Assembly: GCA_947177675.1 (NCBI GenBank)
Contig: CAMWVK010000148.1
Location: 1-5,237 of the forward strand
Direction: 5' to 3'
Origin: an uncultured Mucispirillum sp.
GTDB lineage: Bacteria > Chrysiogenota > Deferribacteres > Deferribacterales > Mucispirillaceae
DNA: 5,237 bases
Part shown: in pieces, positions 1 to 5,237 of the stretch
Layout of the letters: each line of letters starts with the position of its first letter
Numbering within the stretch: the first letter of the stretch is position 1
Made by a program: the position numbers and the translations under genes
Notes under the pieces: model-generated
Seen by the model: the letters and a program-made list of their open reading frames with translations, nothing else
What the model was told of the DNA's origin: nothing
Database searches by the model: none

Positions 1-2
1 AT

Positions 3-45
3 ATAGGATAGTTCCTTCGGTTGTTTCACTCTCTAAAGAATACTT
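3..45 (-). repeat. Possible further copy of the short dispersed repeat, degenerate
   Basis: Read on the minus strand, this stretch contains TTCTTTAGAGAGTGAAACAA followed by CCGAAGGAACTAT. It has the same general plan (TTCTxxxGAG, then a GTGAA or GCGAA core, then GAAGGAA) as a common intergenic repeat type, and partly resembles the arms at 142-250. It lies at the window edge and is more diverged, so the assignment is tentative. The CCGAAGGAAC piece alone also recalls the 3' part of glutamine or glycine riboswitches, but the remaining conserved elements of those are absent. Confidence 0.3.
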
Positions 46-141
46 ATTTTATTTTTAAAAATATAAATAATACTTTTTTAATTAGGTTTAAATATTATAT
101 AATGATAATATAATTATATCTATAAACTTTCACTTACACAT

Positions 142-250
142 TGTCTATTATGAGCCAATAGCGAAGAATATAGAAGATTAATGTTTATATTTGCAAAATG
201 TTTTGAAATATTAATATGTTAGATATTTCGCCTTACGGCTCAATATGACA
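142..250. repeat. 109-bp imperfect inverted repeat (two 41-nt arms)
   Basis: The left arm (142-182) and the reverse complement of the right arm (210-250) both start TGTC, share GAGCC near the middle and GCGAA after it, and end ATTAAT. They agree over most of their length with a few small offsets, and are separated by a 27-nt AT-rich loop. The arms resemble the short dispersed repeats of the TGTCAT-TGAGC-GCGAA type seen between genes in many bacteria (from memory, not searched). No transposase or open frame is inside, so it is either a small non-autonomous or REP-like element, or two insertions of one short repeat in opposite orientation. Confidence 0.6.
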
Positions 251-348
251 TAAGGGGAATGGTGTTATAGATATTATAAAATGAATTTACCCAAAAAAGT
301 TCAATATAAAAATGAAATCACTGATACTATAAAATAAATGATTACATA

Positions 349-507
349 GAAATGAGGGGATGAGAAGTACATGCGCGTATACTTTCATACCCCAGCATTT
401 CATATGCGAATCAAAGCCCGACTATGAGTTGTTTCTCTTTTGCGGAAAGTGCTTTGAAATTCCCTAGGACTTACCGGAGCGAATGGCTTATCCTAAGGAA
501 AAATTTT
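349..507. ncRNA. Candidate structured RNA element: GC-rich island with three stem-loops
   Basis: Three consecutive stem-loops are visible. Stem 1 (349-401) pairs GAAATG with CATTTC, GGGG with CCCC, and ATGA(G)AAGTA with TACTTTCAT around a GCGC-containing centre. Stem 2 (412-456) pairs CAAAGC with GCTTTG, then CCG with CGG, then a small GAG/CTC tip. Stem 3 (462-498) pairs CC-TAGGA with TCCTA-GG, with weak AAATT/AATTT flanks extending it to about 507. GC content here is about 44% by hand count, well above the very AT-rich DNA to its left. On the minus strand the two mispairs of stem 3 become G-U wobbles, favouring transcription downstream of flgE. Stem 1 is ambiguous in this respect. I compared it by memory with tmRNA, SRP RNA, 6S and the common riboswitches and recognised none. 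No T-run follows the stems, so it is not a standard terminator. The strand is left open. Confidence 0.4.
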
Positions 508-522
508 AATCAACTATCTATC

Positions 523-3500
523 TTAACGCTTCATGTTAAGTAACTCTTGAATCATCTCATCGGAGGTAGAGATAACTTTAGAGTTTGATTGATATGCCCT
601 TTGAGTTGTAATCATATTTACAATCTCAGTTGATAAATCAACATTTGAATTTTCAAGCATAGATGCTGCAATTTCGCCTCTGTCACCAGTCATTGGTTCA
701 CCTAATGTAGCCTGACCAGAAGCACCTGTTGCCTGAAACATTGTATCACCTACTTTTTCCAAACCTCTTTCATTTACGAAAGTTGCTAAAGCAAGTTGAC
801 CTAATACTCTTGTCTGCCCATTTGAATATGTTCCAACAATCTCACCTGCAGGATTAAACATTCTTTGAGTAAGGTCTCCAACTGTATAGCCATCTGTTGA
901 TGCTCTTGTAATACCACCACCATTTGCAGCTATTGATAATCCATCATTATTTCCTGCTGTTCCTAAGTTTAATGCAATTGGGTCAATAATATTTGTTCCA
1001 TTTGCTGCAGAAAACCTAAGTGTAGGGCTTGATATTACCTTTGATGGAACAGTAAATCTGTCATACATATGGCTTAAAGTGCCATCTGCATTAAACCTTA
1101 TAATAAGCTCATTTTGGCTTGCTCCATTAATGGCTACATCATTTAATGGGTCATCTGTTGCTATTTCCATTCTCCATTCATTTAATTCCTCATTCCATAA
1201 GCTGTATGTGAAATTAATATTATGCTTATTACCCTGTTCATCATATATTTCCATAGTTCTATATGCTATACCACCAGTTGCAGCAGTTGCTGTGCCCTGC
1301 ATAGTGTTATTGAAAATCATATTAGATGTTTCAGAGCCACCTGTTGCAGTAACAGTTAAATAATCAAGATTATTTCTTTGACCTTTTTCACCAACTACTT
1401 TGATAATACCGTTTTCAATTGTAACATTATCAAAAGTATTATGACCGCCATTTAAATCTACAAATTTTTCAATGGCAAGCATATAATCTGCAAGTGTACT
1501 TGTAGCTCCTATTGAAAAATAGCCATTATTAGTAATTTGCTCTTTATTAATACTTCCTCTCATTTCTAGTGTAGATTGATTTTCTACAAAGTTCATATAG
1601 TTACCATTTTCATCAAAAAGGTTCATCATCAGCGTTGTTTCATCTGCAGTTGTTAAGAACTGTTTAGATGTAAATGATTTACCTATACCTAATGTGCCAG
1701 TAACATTTGCTTCAAACATATTATCATTAAATATTTCACCTTTATTTGCTTTTGATATATCAAGACCAGTGATATTATCTACAATATTTGATGCACCTTC
1801 TATAGTATAACCTTGGTCTGTAATAGTCTGACCTACTAAACCTTTTGACAACATTTCTTGTAAAAATGGAGTTTTAGCAGTAGTTTCTATTCTTGTAAAA
1901 GCTATAGTTTGACCAGCATCAGCAGTTACAGTAAACTCATTAGTTGCGGCATTATATGTAACAGTTGCATTTGCAAAATTACCACCTGCATTTTGAATTT
2001 CTGTTTGCAATGCAGCTGCCAATGTAGCAGAACTTGAAAAAGTGGCAGTTGCAGGAGGAGTAACTGCAGTTCCGTCTGTATTATATTCTAAAATAATAGG
2101 GTTTGTCATACCTTGAAGTCTGAATACAAGAGTTTCTTTATTTTGCATGTGAAGTTTATCTGTAGACATATCAACAAGTGTATTTTCATCTGAATCTTCA
2201 AAATTATAAACTATCCTGCCTTTACCTGCTATTGCATCAATATCAACAGTAGACACAGCATCATTTAATTGTTTAGGTGTAACAATATTATTTGCACCAT
2301 AAGTATTTAATGAATTATCAAAAATCATTTTCAAATATGTATTAGGATGAGCAGTACTGCCTATCGCCTGATGCAGAGTGCTTTCTCCAAATGATATTGA
2401 ATGGCTTGCACCTGTTACTGAAAAGCTTAATCTATTACCATCAAGTCCAAAGGACACTTTTGTGGTAAGACCTGCAACACCAGAATTATTCAATGCATCA
2501 TTTACTGAATCTGTTATTAACCTGCCCAGTTCCTGAATTGTATGGAATTGGTTTCTAATAGTAGGATTTACTGTTTCAGTATATGTAAAAGGTCCTATTT
2601 GCAAAGTTGCCATTGCAGTATTTGTTGCAGGGTCATAAATTGTAATATTATCAAATGATATTCCTTCACCTTCTTCTAAACCAAAATCATTTTCCAAAAA
2701 TTCAGCACTAAATCCACCCGGCACAACACCACCATTGATAGAGTTTGCAATCCTATCTGTCAACTGTTCAACAGAAGTAAAATCTTCTTTATATGTTACT
2801 TCTTTTTGATAAGTTAGTTCAGAAGAATATTCTGTTTTACCCGCATTATATGTGGTTGCAAGTGGAGAAAGAAGTGCAGCTAATCTAGATGAACCACTGA
2901 TACCATTGATTTCAAACTGATGACCATAGTTTGCTTCAATAGCAAATTTACCATCTTTAAAAGTCATAGTTGCAATTGGAGTGCCTGCTGTATTAGTTGC
3001 TGTATCAACATGTTCTTTTGTTGCTTGAGCAAAAATATTGTTTACTTCCTGCAAAAAGTCTTCAATTGTAGTATATTTACCATCATTTAAAGAGCCACCA
3101 CCAAGAGAATTATAATTTAGAGAATAAGATGAACCATTAATTCTAAAAGTAACATTGCCATTAAGTTCACTAACCCCTAATGATGTGCCATTTTTGTCAG
3201 ACAACTGGCTCATTGGAGTATAAAGAGAAGGATTTGCGGAAATTCTTACTTTTTCTCCATCTGCTAAGTCCATAGAAACACCACTTGCACTAAGCATTGT
3301 ATTAATATCCTGTTTAGCGGAAGCTTGAGTTAAAAGTTTACCATAAGTTACTGTTGAAGCTGTTGCAGTAGTATCTAATGCACCAGACATATTAATTTCT
3401 GTTGATGCTTTTGGTTTCATTACCTGATAATTTGTTCCTAAAACAATATCACCTACACCTACCTGCTTGTTTAATTCACCAGTATCTGGGTCAGACATCC

Positions 3501-3915
3501 AACCTTGAACCCTGTAACCTGACGGGGTAGTCAGAGTATTTGTATTATCAAAATTAAAGTCACCAGCACGAGTATAGTAGTTTTGGTTTACACCTTCACC
3601 ACGAACTACAAAAAAACCAGCTCCTTGAATTGCTAAATCTGTTGTGCTGTTAGTAGATTTTAACACACCAGAAGTAAATATATTATCTACTGCTGCTAAA
3701 TAACTACCATTACCAACTTGACGAGGGTTAATACCACCTCTTGAATCTGTTGGAGTTTTACCACCAATTAATGTTTGACTCATTAAGTCCTGAAACACAG
3801 CACGACCCATTTTAAAACCAATAGTATTTACATTTGCAATGTTGTTACCTAAAACATCCATAGCTTTTTGGTTTCCATCTAATCCACTCACTGCATTATA
3901 TAATGACCTTAACAT
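523..3915 (-). CDS. flgE: Flagellar hook protein FlgE, unusually long (1130 aa)
   Basis: FlgE polymerises on the distal rod to form the hook, the flexible joint between motor and filament. It is exported by the flagellar type III system. The N-terminus is the rod/hook family signature: MLRSLYNAVSGLDGNQKAMD, then VLGNNIANVNTIGFK at residues 21-35. TDSRGGINPRQVG (57-69) and the TDLAIQGAGFFVV and YYTRAGDF stretches (92-120) follow. The C-terminal core includes a FlgE D2-like segment at 885-923 (MEIYDEQGNKHNINFTYSLW), LTQRMFNPAGEIVGTYSNGQ at 1015-1034, TGDRGEIAASMLENSNVD (1077-1093) and the terminal coiled-coil segment EIVNMITTQRAYQSNSKV (1097-1114), ending in NMKR. Residues about 190-884 are extra compared with the roughly 400-aa Salmonella hook. 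This is longer even than the about 700-870 aa hooks I recall for Campylobacterota. The insertion appears to hold about four degenerate repeats. I saw no cysteine, so the cysteine-dependent hook cross-linking known from spirochetes is not expected. No frameshift or internal stop is seen. Confidence 0.95.
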   Translation of the reverse strand: MLRSLYNAVSGLDGNQKAMDVLGNNIANVNTIGFKMGRAVFQDLMSQTLIGGKTPTDSRGGINPRQVGNGSYLAAVDNIFTSGVLKSTNSTTDLAIQGAGFFVVRGEGVNQNYYTRAGDFNFDNTNTLTTPSGYRVQGWMSDPDTGELNKQVGVGDIVLGTNYQVMKPKASTEINMSGALDTTATASTVTYGKLLTQASAKQDINTMLSASGVSMDLADGEKVRISANPSLYTPMSQLSDKNGTSLGVSELNGNVTFRINGSSYSLNYNSLGGGSLNDGKYTTIEDFLQEVNNIFAQATKEHVDTATNTAGTPIATMTFKDGKFAIEANYGHQFEINGISGSSRLAALLSPLATTYNAGKTEYSSELTYQKEVTYKEDFTSVEQLTDRIANSINGGVVPGGFSAEFLENDFGLEEGEGISFDNITIYDPATNTAMATLQIGPFTYTETVNPTIRNQFHTIQELGRLITDSVNDALNNSGVAGLTTKVSFGLDGNRLSFSVTGASHSISFGESTLHQAIGSTAHPNTYLKMIFDNSLNTYGANNIVTPKQLNDAVSTVDIDAIAGKGRIVYNFEDSDENTLVDMSTDKLHMQNKETLVFRLQGMTNPIILEYNTDGTAVTPPATATFSSSATLAAALQTEIQNAGGNFANATVTYNAATNEFTVTADAGQTIAFTRIETTAKTPFLQEMLSKGLVGQTITDQGYTIEGASNIVDNITGLDISKANKGEIFNDNMFEANVTGTLGIGKSFTSKQFLTTADETTLMMNLFDENGNYMNFVENQSTLEMRGSINKEQITNNGYFSIGATSTLADYMLAIEKFVDLNGGHNTFDNVTIENGIIKVVGEKGQRNNLDYLTVTATGGSETSNMIFNNTMQGTATAATGGIAYRTMEIYDEQGNKHNINFTYSLWNEELNEWRMEIATDDPLNDVAINGASQNELIIRFNADGTLSHMYDRFTVPSKVISSPTLRFSAANGTNIIDPIALNLGTAGNNDGLSIAANGGGITRASTDGYTVGDLTQRMFNPAGEIVGTYSNGQTRVLGQLALATFVNERGLEKVGDTMFQATGASGQATLGEPMTGDRGEIAASMLENSNVDLSTEIVNMITTQRAYQSNSKVISTSDEMIQELLNMKR
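1339..3156 (-). repeat. About four degenerate repeat modules encoded inside the FlgE insertion
   Basis: Four stretches of FlgE share one pattern by eye. They are residues about 254-349, 436-518, 597-690 and 783-859, spaced roughly 160-190 residues apart. Each opens with a strand such as FRINGSSYSLNY, LQIGPFTYTETV or FRLQGMTNPIILEY. A helix follows (TTIEDFLQEVNNIFAQA, HTIQELGRLITDSVNDAL, SATLAAALQTEIQNAG, STLADYMLAIEKFVDLNGG). The module then closes with a two-strand unit (MTFKDGKFAIEANYGHQFEI, VSFGLDGNRLSFSVTGASHS, VTYNAATNEFTVTADAGQTI, VTIENGIIKVVGEKGQ). The pattern recalls the flagellin/hook IN-type motif. The match is at the level of pattern only, and DNA identity between copies is low. 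Confidence 0.45.
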
Positions 3916-4058
3916 AAAAGCACCTCCGAATGCCTGCTCAGATAAACTTGACGCTCCATTCAAATTTATCTAAATATTTACTTTATTTTTCTTATTTTAT
4001 TCTTTAATTAAATTGTTTTTTTATTTACATCATATTCTGTAAAACTGCTGCTGCCGTT
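3916..4058. other. 143-nt AT-rich gap between flgD and flgE
   Basis: This is the only long intergenic gap in the cluster. On the minus strand it opens with GGCAGCAGCAG, continues with about 70 nt of almost pure A/T, and ends with the flgE leader. I see no recognisable sigma-54 (GG-N10-GC type) or sigma-28 promoter, and no terminator with a T-run. It is too AT-rich to call a sigma-70 promoter by eye. Two short inverted repeats overlap at its flgD-proximal end: TTTACA/TGTAAA at 4024-4043 and TAAAAC/GTTTTA at 4040-4061. Since they share bases they could not form together. No additional gene, such as the small flagellar-operon proteins often found between flgD and flgE, is present. Confidence 0.6.
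3921..3927 (-). promoter_or_regulatory. Ribosome binding site that fixes the flgE start
   Basis: The minus strand reads GGAGGTG, with seven bases between GGAGG and the ATG at 3915. The open frame has an earlier ATG at 3963, but that one has no Shine-Dalgarno sequence and would add 16 residues unlike any flagellar protein. The methionine at 3915 gives the canonical MLRSLYNAVSGL start of the rod/hook family, so it is preferred. Confidence 0.9.
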
Positions 4059-4799
4059 TTAGCTGCCACTACTCTCATCATCGCCACCAGATAAATTTGG
4101 GTCTCTAACAGAATAAACATATTCACTAGAAACAACACCATCACCAATATCAAAGTAAAGAACACCGTTTGACATTTTAACACCTTGAACAACACCAGTG
4201 CCATATTCTTGAACAGCTACTTGTTCGCCAGCTGCATTATAAGCCTGCACTTCAAAGTAGTAAGTACCATCTGGAACCACAACACCACCAATACCTGTGC
4301 CATCCCAGTGGATAACATTTTGACCTGATGATAAATCTTTATCTGGTTTAACAATAGCAACACATGCACCCTCTTCATTATAAATATTGATTTGTGATTT
4401 TTCTGCTAATGCATCGCCATTAGTATAGAAGGAAATATTTTTCAAGCTGTCACCACCAACTGTTACAGTGTTAGTTTGGTATTCAATTTCTTTACCAATA
4501 AAACCAGCACCAGCTGTTAATGAGCTGTTGTTATAAGCCTGCATACTCAATAAATCAAGTATTTTTTCTAAACTTGAATTCATTGTTGTCATCTCATTTA
4601 ATTGAGAAAAAGCTGTTGTTTGACTCATAAATTCAGATTGTTCAGTTGGGTTTAATGGGTCCTGATTTTGCAGCTGAGTAACAAGCAGATTTAAAAAATC
4701 TTGTTGGTCAAGCTCAGATTTACCTACACCATTATCTGTCTTATTCTTCTGCTGAGTAATTGTTGTAGGCTCCATTTGACCTAATAAATGTGGCTGCAT
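4059..4799 (-). CDS. flgD: Flagellar hook assembly (capping/scaffold) protein FlgD
   Basis: FlgD sits at the distal end of the growing rod and hook, where it promotes FlgE polymerisation, and it is discarded when the hook is complete. The 246-aa product has the expected layout. A polar N-terminal export region (about 1-28) is followed by the FlgD signature at about 30-70: LDQQDFLNLLVTQLQNQDPL, then NPTEQSEFMSQTTAFSQLNEM. A short helix runs to about 88. The Tudor-like part begins near residue 99 (GFIGKEIEY). The embedded Ig/FnIII-like domain spans about 117-190, with INIYNEEGACVAIV, the WDGTG turn and PDGTYYFEVQAYN. The last strands (about 200-230) return to the Tudor-like fold, and the protein ends in an acidic Gly/Ser-rich tail. 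The length is close to the usual 220-260 aa. The start is fixed by the adjacent AGGAGG. The gene lies between fliK and flgE, consistent with its partner FlgE. In-frame Ser/Gly codons continue just past the stop (see findings). Confidence 0.96.
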   Translation of the reverse strand: MQPHLLGQMEPTTITQQKNKTDNGVGKSELDQQDFLNLLVTQLQNQDPLNPTEQSEFMSQTTAFSQLNEMTTMNSSLEKILDLLSMQAYNNSSLTAGAGFIGKEIEYQTNTVTVGGDSLKNISFYTNGDALAEKSQINIYNEEGACVAIVKPDKDLSSGQNVIHWDGTGIGGVVVPDGTYYFEVQAYNAAGEQVAVQEYGTGVVQGVKMSNGVLYFDIGDGVVSSEYVYSVRDPNLSGGDDESSGS

Positions 4800-4804
4800 A
4801 CTTT

Positions 4805-4810
4805 CCTCCT
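4805..4810 (-). promoter_or_regulatory. Ribosome binding site of flgD
   Basis: The minus strand reads AGGAGG, five bases (AAAGT) before the ATG at 4799. This is a near-ideal Shine-Dalgarno sequence and supports the first methionine as the FlgD start over the second methionine nine codons in. It sits entirely in the short gap between fliK and flgD, and a perfect 14-bp palindrome begins six bases further upstream. Confidence 0.88.
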
Positions 4811-4813
4811 GTC

Positions 4814-5237
4814 TTAGGCATATATGCCTGTTGCTTTTTTATTAGCAACTTCTGTGCCAACTTCTAAATCGTTTTCTTGGTTTCTAACCCCTTTACCCTT
4901 TTGTGCATGTTTAGAAGTTCTTCTACCCTGTTCATCGTTATGCTGCTGTTTGCTCATTGCATCATTATGAGCAAACTCCATATTATCAACTACAATACCT
5001 TTTTCTGCTAACTGGTTTTTAAGTAAATCACTTTGAGCCATTATCAATTTGTGGCTGTTTTCATTATCTAATAAGAATTTTGCAGTAATTTTGCCACCAC
5101 TTTCACTTAACTGTATTTGCATTTTACCTAAATTTTCTGGTGTTAATATAACAGTTAATTTTGATTGATTTTTACTTACTGATGACTGCATTGTGCGAAC
5201 AAGCCTTTCTATATCTCGCGGCTCTTTCATATTATAT
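4814..5237 (-). CDS. fliK: Flagellar hook-length control protein FliK, C-terminal part (5' end beyond window)
   Basis: FliK is secreted through the flagellar export apparatus during hook growth. Its C-terminal domain acts on the export gate (FlhB) to switch export from hook to filament subunits. The visible part has about 138 residues from an internal methionine, plus two more open codons running off the window. Residues 23-86 from that methionine match the FliK C-terminal (Flg_hook) domain: LTVILTPENLGKMQIQL, then a beta strand (KITAKFLLDN), then a helix ending LLKNQLAEKGIVVDNMEF. A hydrophilic tail of about 50 residues rich in Lys, Gln, Asn and Arg follows, as is common in FliK. I treat the gene as truncated by the window: FliK proteins are usually 300-500 aa or more, the frame stays open to the edge, and the methionine at 5230 starts just before the conserved domain. 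The N-terminal ruler region is therefore not visible. The stop codon lies 14 nt upstream of the flgD start. No cysteine is seen in the visible part. Confidence 0.9.
   Translation of the reverse strand, partial: YNMKEPRDIERLVRTMQSSVSKNQSKLTVILTPENLGKMQIQLSESGGKITAKFLLDNENSHKLIMAQSDLLKNQLAEKGIVVDNMEFAHNDAMSKQQHNDEQGRRTSKHAQKGKGVRNQENDLEVGTEVANKKATGIYA
4816..4829. repeat. Perfect 14-bp palindrome over the fliK stop region
   Basis: AGGCATATATGCCT reads identically on both strands. It covers the last FliK codons and the first base read of the stop codon (4816), ending six bases upstream of the flgD Shine-Dalgarno sequence. Just upstream in the transcript, GTTGCT (4830-4835) and AGCAAC (4844-4849) form a second inverted repeat with an 8-nt spacer, still inside fliK. 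The symmetry is visible directly; any role in translation of flgD is inference. Confidence 0.5.

Larger units (their letters stand above)
1..522. other. Non-coding region downstream of flgE
   Basis: No open frame here has both a credible start and protein-like content. From left to right it contains a degenerate repeat fragment (3-45), low-complexity A/T DNA (46-141), the inverted repeat (142-250), more A/T DNA without clear structure (251-348), the GC-rich three-stem island (349-507) and a short link to the flgE stop. There is no canonical intrinsic terminator (GC stem plus T-run) for the flagellar transcript in this stretch. The end may be Rho-dependent, lie outside the window, or involve the stem-loops. 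Confidence 0.6.

Noticed and set aside
1..45. Glutamine or glycine riboswitch suggested by CCGAAGGAAC on the minus strand
   Set aside because: The upstream conserved parts of those aptamers (for example the paired CGTTCA segment, or a proper P2 helix) are not present. A degenerate dispersed repeat explains it better.
41..72. A/T-only inverted repeat centred on TTTTTAAAAA, followed by TTTTTT on the plus strand
   Set aside because: It is low-complexity A/T DNA where such symmetry arises by chance. The stem has almost no GC and no hairpin loop, so it is not a credible terminator.
287..403. Minus-strand 38-codon frame with a hydrophobic product (starts MKCWGMKVYA), reminiscent of a small type I toxin
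   Set aside because: There is no ribosome binding site before its ATG, half of it lies in stem 1 of the structured island and the rest in AT-rich DNA whose Phe/Ile content is explained by composition. No antitoxin RNA is evident.
360..467. Plus-strand 35-codon frame (starts MRSTCAYTFI), and overlapping short frames at 371 and 424
   Set aside because: All three plus frames are open for some distance because this island is GC-richer and poor in stop codons. The AGGGG directly abuts the ATG at 360 and cannot act as its ribosome binding site. The bases are better explained by RNA stems.
462..498. Stem 3 as the intrinsic terminator of the flagellar transcript
   Set aside because: The stem is interrupted, and on the minus strand it is followed by GAATTTC, not a T-run. 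The later stems also lack T-runs.
1079..1363. 94-codon plus-strand open frame opposite flgE
   Set aside because: It lies wholly inside the well-supported flgE gene on the other strand and has no family signature. It is a shadow frame.
3916..3963. Upstream ATG that would extend FlgE by 16 residues
   Set aside because: It has no Shine-Dalgarno sequence, and the extra residues do not fit the rod/hook family N-terminus. The ATG at 3915 has GGAGGTG at good spacing and gives the canonical start.
5228..5230. ATG at 5230 as the true start of fliK
   Set aside because: It lies just before the conserved C-terminal domain and would give a 138-aa FliK without its N-terminal half. The frame is open to the window edge, so the gene very likely starts outside.

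Overview
The window is an AT-rich piece of a bacterial chromosome holding the hook-assembly part of a flagellar gene cluster. All genes lie on the minus strand, so transcription runs from high to low coordinates. In transcription order they are the C-terminal end of fliK (hook-length control; its 5' part lies beyond the right edge), flgD (hook cap/scaffold, 246 aa) and flgE (hook protein, very long at 1130 aa). After flgE comes about 520 bp with no convincing protein gene, running to the left edge.

The genes form one functional unit. FlgD caps the growing hook and helps FlgE subunits polymerise. FliK is exported during hook growth; its C-terminal domain tells the export gate to stop sending hook subunits and start sending filament subunits. 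The order fliK-flgD-flgE is widespread; from memory it occurs in Campylobacterota such as Helicobacter and Campylobacter and in other phyla. fliK and flgD are 13 nt apart with a strong Shine-Dalgarno sequence between them. flgD and flgE are separated by 143 nt of AT-rich DNA, and flgE has its own strong Shine-Dalgarno sequence.

The organism is a low-GC, flagellated, Gram-negative-type bacterium. The FlgE ends and the large central insertion resemble the long hook proteins of Campylobacterota. A Deferribacterota member (for example a Mucispirillum relative) is an equally plausible guess. The window alone cannot settle this.

The non-flagellar end (1-522) has two unexplained structures. One is a 109-bp imperfect inverted repeat with 41-nt arms (142-250), plus a related half-element at the left edge; these look like short dispersed repeats. 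The other is an island at about 349-507 that is much richer in GC (about 44% by hand count, against roughly 20-25% in positions 1-120) and holds three consecutive stem-loops. It is the best candidate here for an undescribed RNA element. The other item of note is the central region of FlgE, which appears to be built from about four degenerate copies of one module.
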